From Planctomycetota bacterium (GTDB lineage Bacteria; Planctomycetota; Planctomycetia; Gemmatales; Gemmataceae), in assembly GCA_018970845.1 (NCBI GenBank), contig JAGWVO010000205.1, forward strand, positions 1-6,490: a stretch of DNA of 6,490 nucleotides, in the 5' to 3' direction. A program made the position numbers and the translations under genes. Positions 4,801 through 6,490 of this stretch are shown here, one piece after another. The notes under the pieces are model-generated. The model was given only the letters and a program-made list of their open reading frames with translations, searched no databases and had not been told where the DNA came from. Position 1 is the stretch's first letter, and each line of letters opens with the position of its first letter.

Positions 4801-6490
4801 TGTTCGACAACACCGCCTCCAACACCGTGATCGTGAACTTCGACACGGTTCGTCCTACCGTGTCGCCCGTAACCCTGCCGGGCACCATCAATGGCGCCTT
4901 GAATCAAACCTCATCTACGACCATTATTGTAGATTACTCAGATGCCGGATCGGGGGTCAATGCCTCATCCTTCGGGCCGGGCAACATCACGGTGACAAAC
5001 GGCGCGGCCATAGCCACCGTCACCGGTTTCACCAACTCGGGCAATCGCGTCTCCTACACCATCGCCGCCCCTTCCGGCACCTGGGGATCGTCCACGCAGG
5101 GGTCGTACACGATCACCGTGGGCGGATCACCTGTGACCGACCTTGCCGCCAACCAAGTGGCTTCCGGGACGATCGGCGCCTTCACGGTTGACACCGTCGC
5201 CCCCTCTCCAACCGGCATCACGCCTTCCGGAGCGACCAACGCCCTGCCGGTTCCCGTGGTGCTCTCCTTCAGCGAACCTTTTTCCACCAGCGACACTTCC
5301 AAGATTTCGGCCAGCGGAGCAACCCTGTCAGGGTTCACACCGAACCCAGGCGCTGGCACGATTTCATTCAACGCGACGCCCTCGGCGGACGGCACCGTCA
5401 CGATCGTTGTCGGTGCAGGGACCGTCACCGACGCCGCCGGCAATTCTGGAACAGGCGGGTCGTTTACCTTGGTCTCCGATCGCGCGGCACCAACGGTTAC
5501 CTCGGTGAACGCCCCTGCCGTCAATTCCACCCAAGCCGGAGCCACGACAACCACCATCACCATCACTTACGCGGATAGCCTCTCCGGCATCAATCCGTCG
5601 AGCATCGCGACGAACAACATTGCCGTCAGCAACGGTGCCACAGTGACTGGAGCCAACCTTTCAGGCAATGTCGCCACCTACACCATCACCGCCCCGGCAG
5701 CCTCCTGGTCAGCTTCCACCCAAGGCTCTTACGCCATATCGCTTGGCGCAAGCCCCGTGCGTGACTTGGCTGGAAATTCCGTCGCCAGTCTGACAGGTTC
5801 ATTCCTCGTTCAAACCACGCCGCCTTCCCCGACTTTCTCATTCGGCACCACGGGCACCGTGACCAATGCCGTTGAAACCGTCACCCTGTCGTTTAACAAT
5901 CCCGTGACTGGCCTGACGCTTTCGGATATCTCCACGGCGGGAAGCACGGGCTCATTCAGCCTGTCCAACCTCCAGGGATCAGGCGCCAGCTACACCTTCC
6001 AAGCCGCGCCACAAAGCCAAGGTTCCACAACCCTGCAAATCTCGCTAACTTCGGGTTCGGTCACGGATGCCGCCGGCAACATCAACACGGCCTCAGGCAC
6101 AACCACGCAGAATTTTTCACTAAGCCAACCTGTTCCCGTCCTAGCCCTCCCCACTGTCACCAACCTCTCCCCCATCACGGTGACTCTCACCTTTGGTACC
6201 GTTGTGAACCCCTCGGTGTTCATTGGTTCGCCAACAAATTTCCTGTCCCTCACCAACGCGACTTACTCGGCTGGGTCCCTTTCGCCAGCCACCAGTTCGG
6301 CATCCTTCACCTTCGGAATCATTCCAACCGGACAAGGCCCTGTTTCCGCCACGGTTCTTGCCGGGGGTTTTTCCGACGGATCCCAAACAAACATCGCCAG
6401 CGGCACCGCCACCACGCTTTACGACACGGCCCCTCCAACGGTCTCGAACATCGTCGCGCCCAATGTGCTCGCATCACAAACATCGGCCAG
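1890..6490 (+). CDS. Giant modular surface protein: LEPR-xLL-type signal, beta-helix, RTX block, bacterial Ig-like array (3' end outside window)
   Basis: The frame is open for 1533 full codons from ATG 1890 to the window edge, without stop or visible frameshift. Order of parts: basic N-terminus and LELLETRDVPA (residues 18-28), a form of the planctomycete LEPR-xLL signal, with no classical hydrophobic signal peptide. Then a pectin-lyase-like beta-helix (about 30-350), opening FFVSPTGSNSNQGT and DGDTINILPGTY, with ladder motifs SITNN (220), ISGN (247), ISGN (283) and LSGN (about 328). RTX repeats follow (463-501) with a trailing SDYRFSF...SPDGTDTLTGFDALAF module (502-551). Next is a Gly/Ser/Thr/Val-rich beta region (about 552-880) ending GGSFTKQGAGTIVVD, like autotransporter-associated strand repeats. 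Bacterial Ig-like domains run from 882 onward. Only two cysteines are seen, both in the beta-helix. It is probably a cell-surface or secreted adhesin-like or structural protein; no catalytic residues were recognised. Export route and ligand are unknown. Confidence 0.92.
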   Translation, partial: MMRAMPKARIKAKSPLSLELLETRDVPASFFVSPTGSNSNQGTSIQNPFGSIQFAIDAADDGDTINILPGTYNCGSVNWPGQDTVSLLIDKPLTIKGVTASGIDITSALGTQATVVCQSQGADSRALVAITGSNVTIAGLAFAVDSTNADPSNPVDGQGLLLFATGNAFTLTNSKADLNRANMNTQSVPGTAIASVVIYDADPVLNGNKQIVSSSIQSYSITNNILGGMVNPQNGAGFGATQSSLEISGNTITKGFYGAVYLQGNLNDPGNPLSMYDVGLPLISGNIINTSDLPQTDSSQAIGNAAVLAAVFTNPVNAPGKAYVEAILSGNTVSDSAYVLTSSGATRYQGNINNPPPLSTYGFNVVPAITYISSGVEEFVGNNQASSAPAQPGDTIVVASPDFIEDTLTGDGLTVLFNSVPSTGFTLNLSTFSAPGQAVPYTRTVAINRGSQVLNSTSINIVGNTANNIITGDAGNSIITGGPGNDTLNGGAGFDTAAYSGAISDYRFSFNSTTGALVITDLRPGSPDGTDTLTGFDALAFATGSTTLTIVAPSATVASGIAANTNGVLILGNHSSEQVTIGRSVAVVGATDASSGAPVSVGSFSVSATGGLLPGSANALAPLVNVALGALAQDGATLAASGGSLNLAAGAYPETLTLTRDVRIRSTNATLTAITLAGAKLTGDYGGVLAQAVTVQNGSSINQALTVVTSGGTVSAVSGTYSESIQFSGIATLTSQGGQVSIVGGTANPLVISDGSSASRLTVSGQVAVSSSTPGAPVALINGNSTLILDGNNALSGATISVGATATLSATQGTNSTNPVTLAGGTISGASTGTVIFSGPVTLGSSPTTLNAPAGSTLIMRGTVVGGSFTKQGAGTIVVDSQAPAALLATPAVTNGNTGTSPIAFTLSFSNVNSGTADPVTGLALSDLMVSGGTASNLQGSGSSYTFDVTPTGNGTVIVSLPAGSVQDAALFDNTASNTVIVNFDTVRPTVSPVTLPGTINGALNQTSSTTIIVDYSDAGSGVNASSFGPGNITVTNGAAIATVTGFTNSGNRVSYTIAAPSGTWGSSTQGSYTITVGGSPVTDLAANQVASGTIGAFTVDTVAPSPTGITPSGATNALPVPVVLSFSEPFSTSDTSKISASGATLSGFTPNPGAGTISFNATPSADGTVTIVVGAGTVTDAAGNSGTGGSFTLVSDRAAPTVTSVNAPAVNSTQAGATTTTITITYADSLSGINPSSIATNNIAVSNGATVTGANLSGNVATYTITAPAASWSASTQGSYAISLGASPVRDLAGNSVASLTGSFLVQTTPPSPTFSFGTTGTVTNAVETVTLSFNNPVTGLTLSDISTAGSTGSFSLSNLQGSGASYTFQAAPQSQGSTTLQISLTSGSVTDAAGNINTASGTTTQNFSLSQPVPVLALPTVTNLSPITVTLTFGTVVNPSVFIGSPTNFLSLTNATYSAGSLSPATSSASFTFGIIPTGQGPVSATVLAGGFSDGSQTNIASGTATTLYDTAPPTVSNIVAPNVLASQTSA
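3276..3542 (+). other. RTX (hemolysin-type calcium-binding) block and trailing module inside the giant protein
   Basis: Residues 463-501 read GNTANNIITG, DAGNSIITG, GGPGNDTLN and GGAGFDTAAYSG, the nonapeptide pattern GGxGxDxLx that folds into a calcium-binding beta-roll. Only about three to four turns are present, and only GGPGNDTLN (481-489) is a full consensus copy. The next 50 residues (SDYRF, VITDLRPGSPDGTDTLTGF, LAFATGSTT) form the module that commonly follows RTX repeats in type I-secreted proteins. Calcium binding is known for the family and inferred here. RTX blocks are often C-terminal secretion-linked features; this one is internal, so it more likely serves folding or stability. Confidence 0.8.
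4533..6490 (+). repeat. Array of six complete and one partial bacterial Ig-like domains of two alternating types
   Basis: Protein-level repeats with approximate borders 4533-4850, 4851-5195, 5196-5483, 5484-5816, 5817-6128, 6129-6431, and a start at 6432. Domains 1, 3 and 5 are about 96-106 aa, with LSFxxPVTGLTLSD-like openings and SGSVTDAAGN-like ends. Domains 2 and 4 are longer (115 and 111 aa) and share TTIxxxYxDxxSGxN, then xxxWxxSTQGSYxI, then SPVxDLAxNxVAS. Domain 6 is a divergent member of the shorter type that lacks the DxAGN end. The partial seventh opens PPTVSNIVAPNVLASQTSA, like the longer type. Codons differ freely between copies, so the duplications are old. Such arrays typically act as stalks holding a distal domain away from the cell. 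Confidence 0.82.

Noticed and set aside
4533..6490. Ig-like repeats considered as recent tandem DNA duplications or a recombination hotspot.
   Set aside because: Copies are similar in protein but their codons have diverged; no long near-identical DNA repeats were seen, so the duplications are old.

Overview
The window looks like chromosomal DNA of a planctomycete, most likely a Gemmataceae-type bacterium. The main reason is the start of the large plus-strand gene: a basic N-terminus followed by LELLETRDVPA, a form of the LEPR-xLL N-terminal signal that planctomycetes carry on very large surface or exported proteins. The exported DUF1573-type protein beside it is also common in that phylum. 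The coding DNA is moderately GC-rich, and the one real intergenic spacer is strikingly AT-rich. The genus cannot be fixed from this sequence.

Layout. (1) Positions 1-177, plus strand: the 3' end of a gene whose last 58 codons resemble the C-terminus of an EamA/DMT-type permease (weak call). (2) 224-661, plus strand (alternative GTG start at 188): a small, tryptophan-rich, acidic, uncharacterised protein, possibly in an operon with the first gene. (3) 662-1654, minus strand: a secreted protein of three tandem beta-sandwich repeats, the first with DUF1573 hallmarks. It is tail-to-tail with gene 2, and the two stop codons abut with no base between them. (4) 1655-1889: a 235-bp AT-rich spacer between two divergent genes. 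It carries three related 12-bp elements at an exact 14-bp period, an overlapping imperfect hairpin and one distant inverted copy of the element. (5) 1890-6490, plus strand, running off the window: at least 1533 codons of a giant modular surface protein, with no stop or frameshift seen.

The giant protein reads in order: sorting motif; pectin-lyase-like beta-helix; a short RTX calcium-binding block with its usual trailing module; a second beta-rich, helix-like region ending in an autotransporter-repeat-like motif; then an array of bacterial Ig-like domains that alternate between two types and continue past the window edge. The parts suggest a cell-surface or secreted adhesin-like or structural protein. 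No enzyme active site was recognised.

No RNA gene, insertion sequence, CRISPR array or phage feature was seen. The region reads as ordinary chromosome. Its most interesting parts are the domain grammar of the giant protein and the repeat cluster in the divergent spacer.
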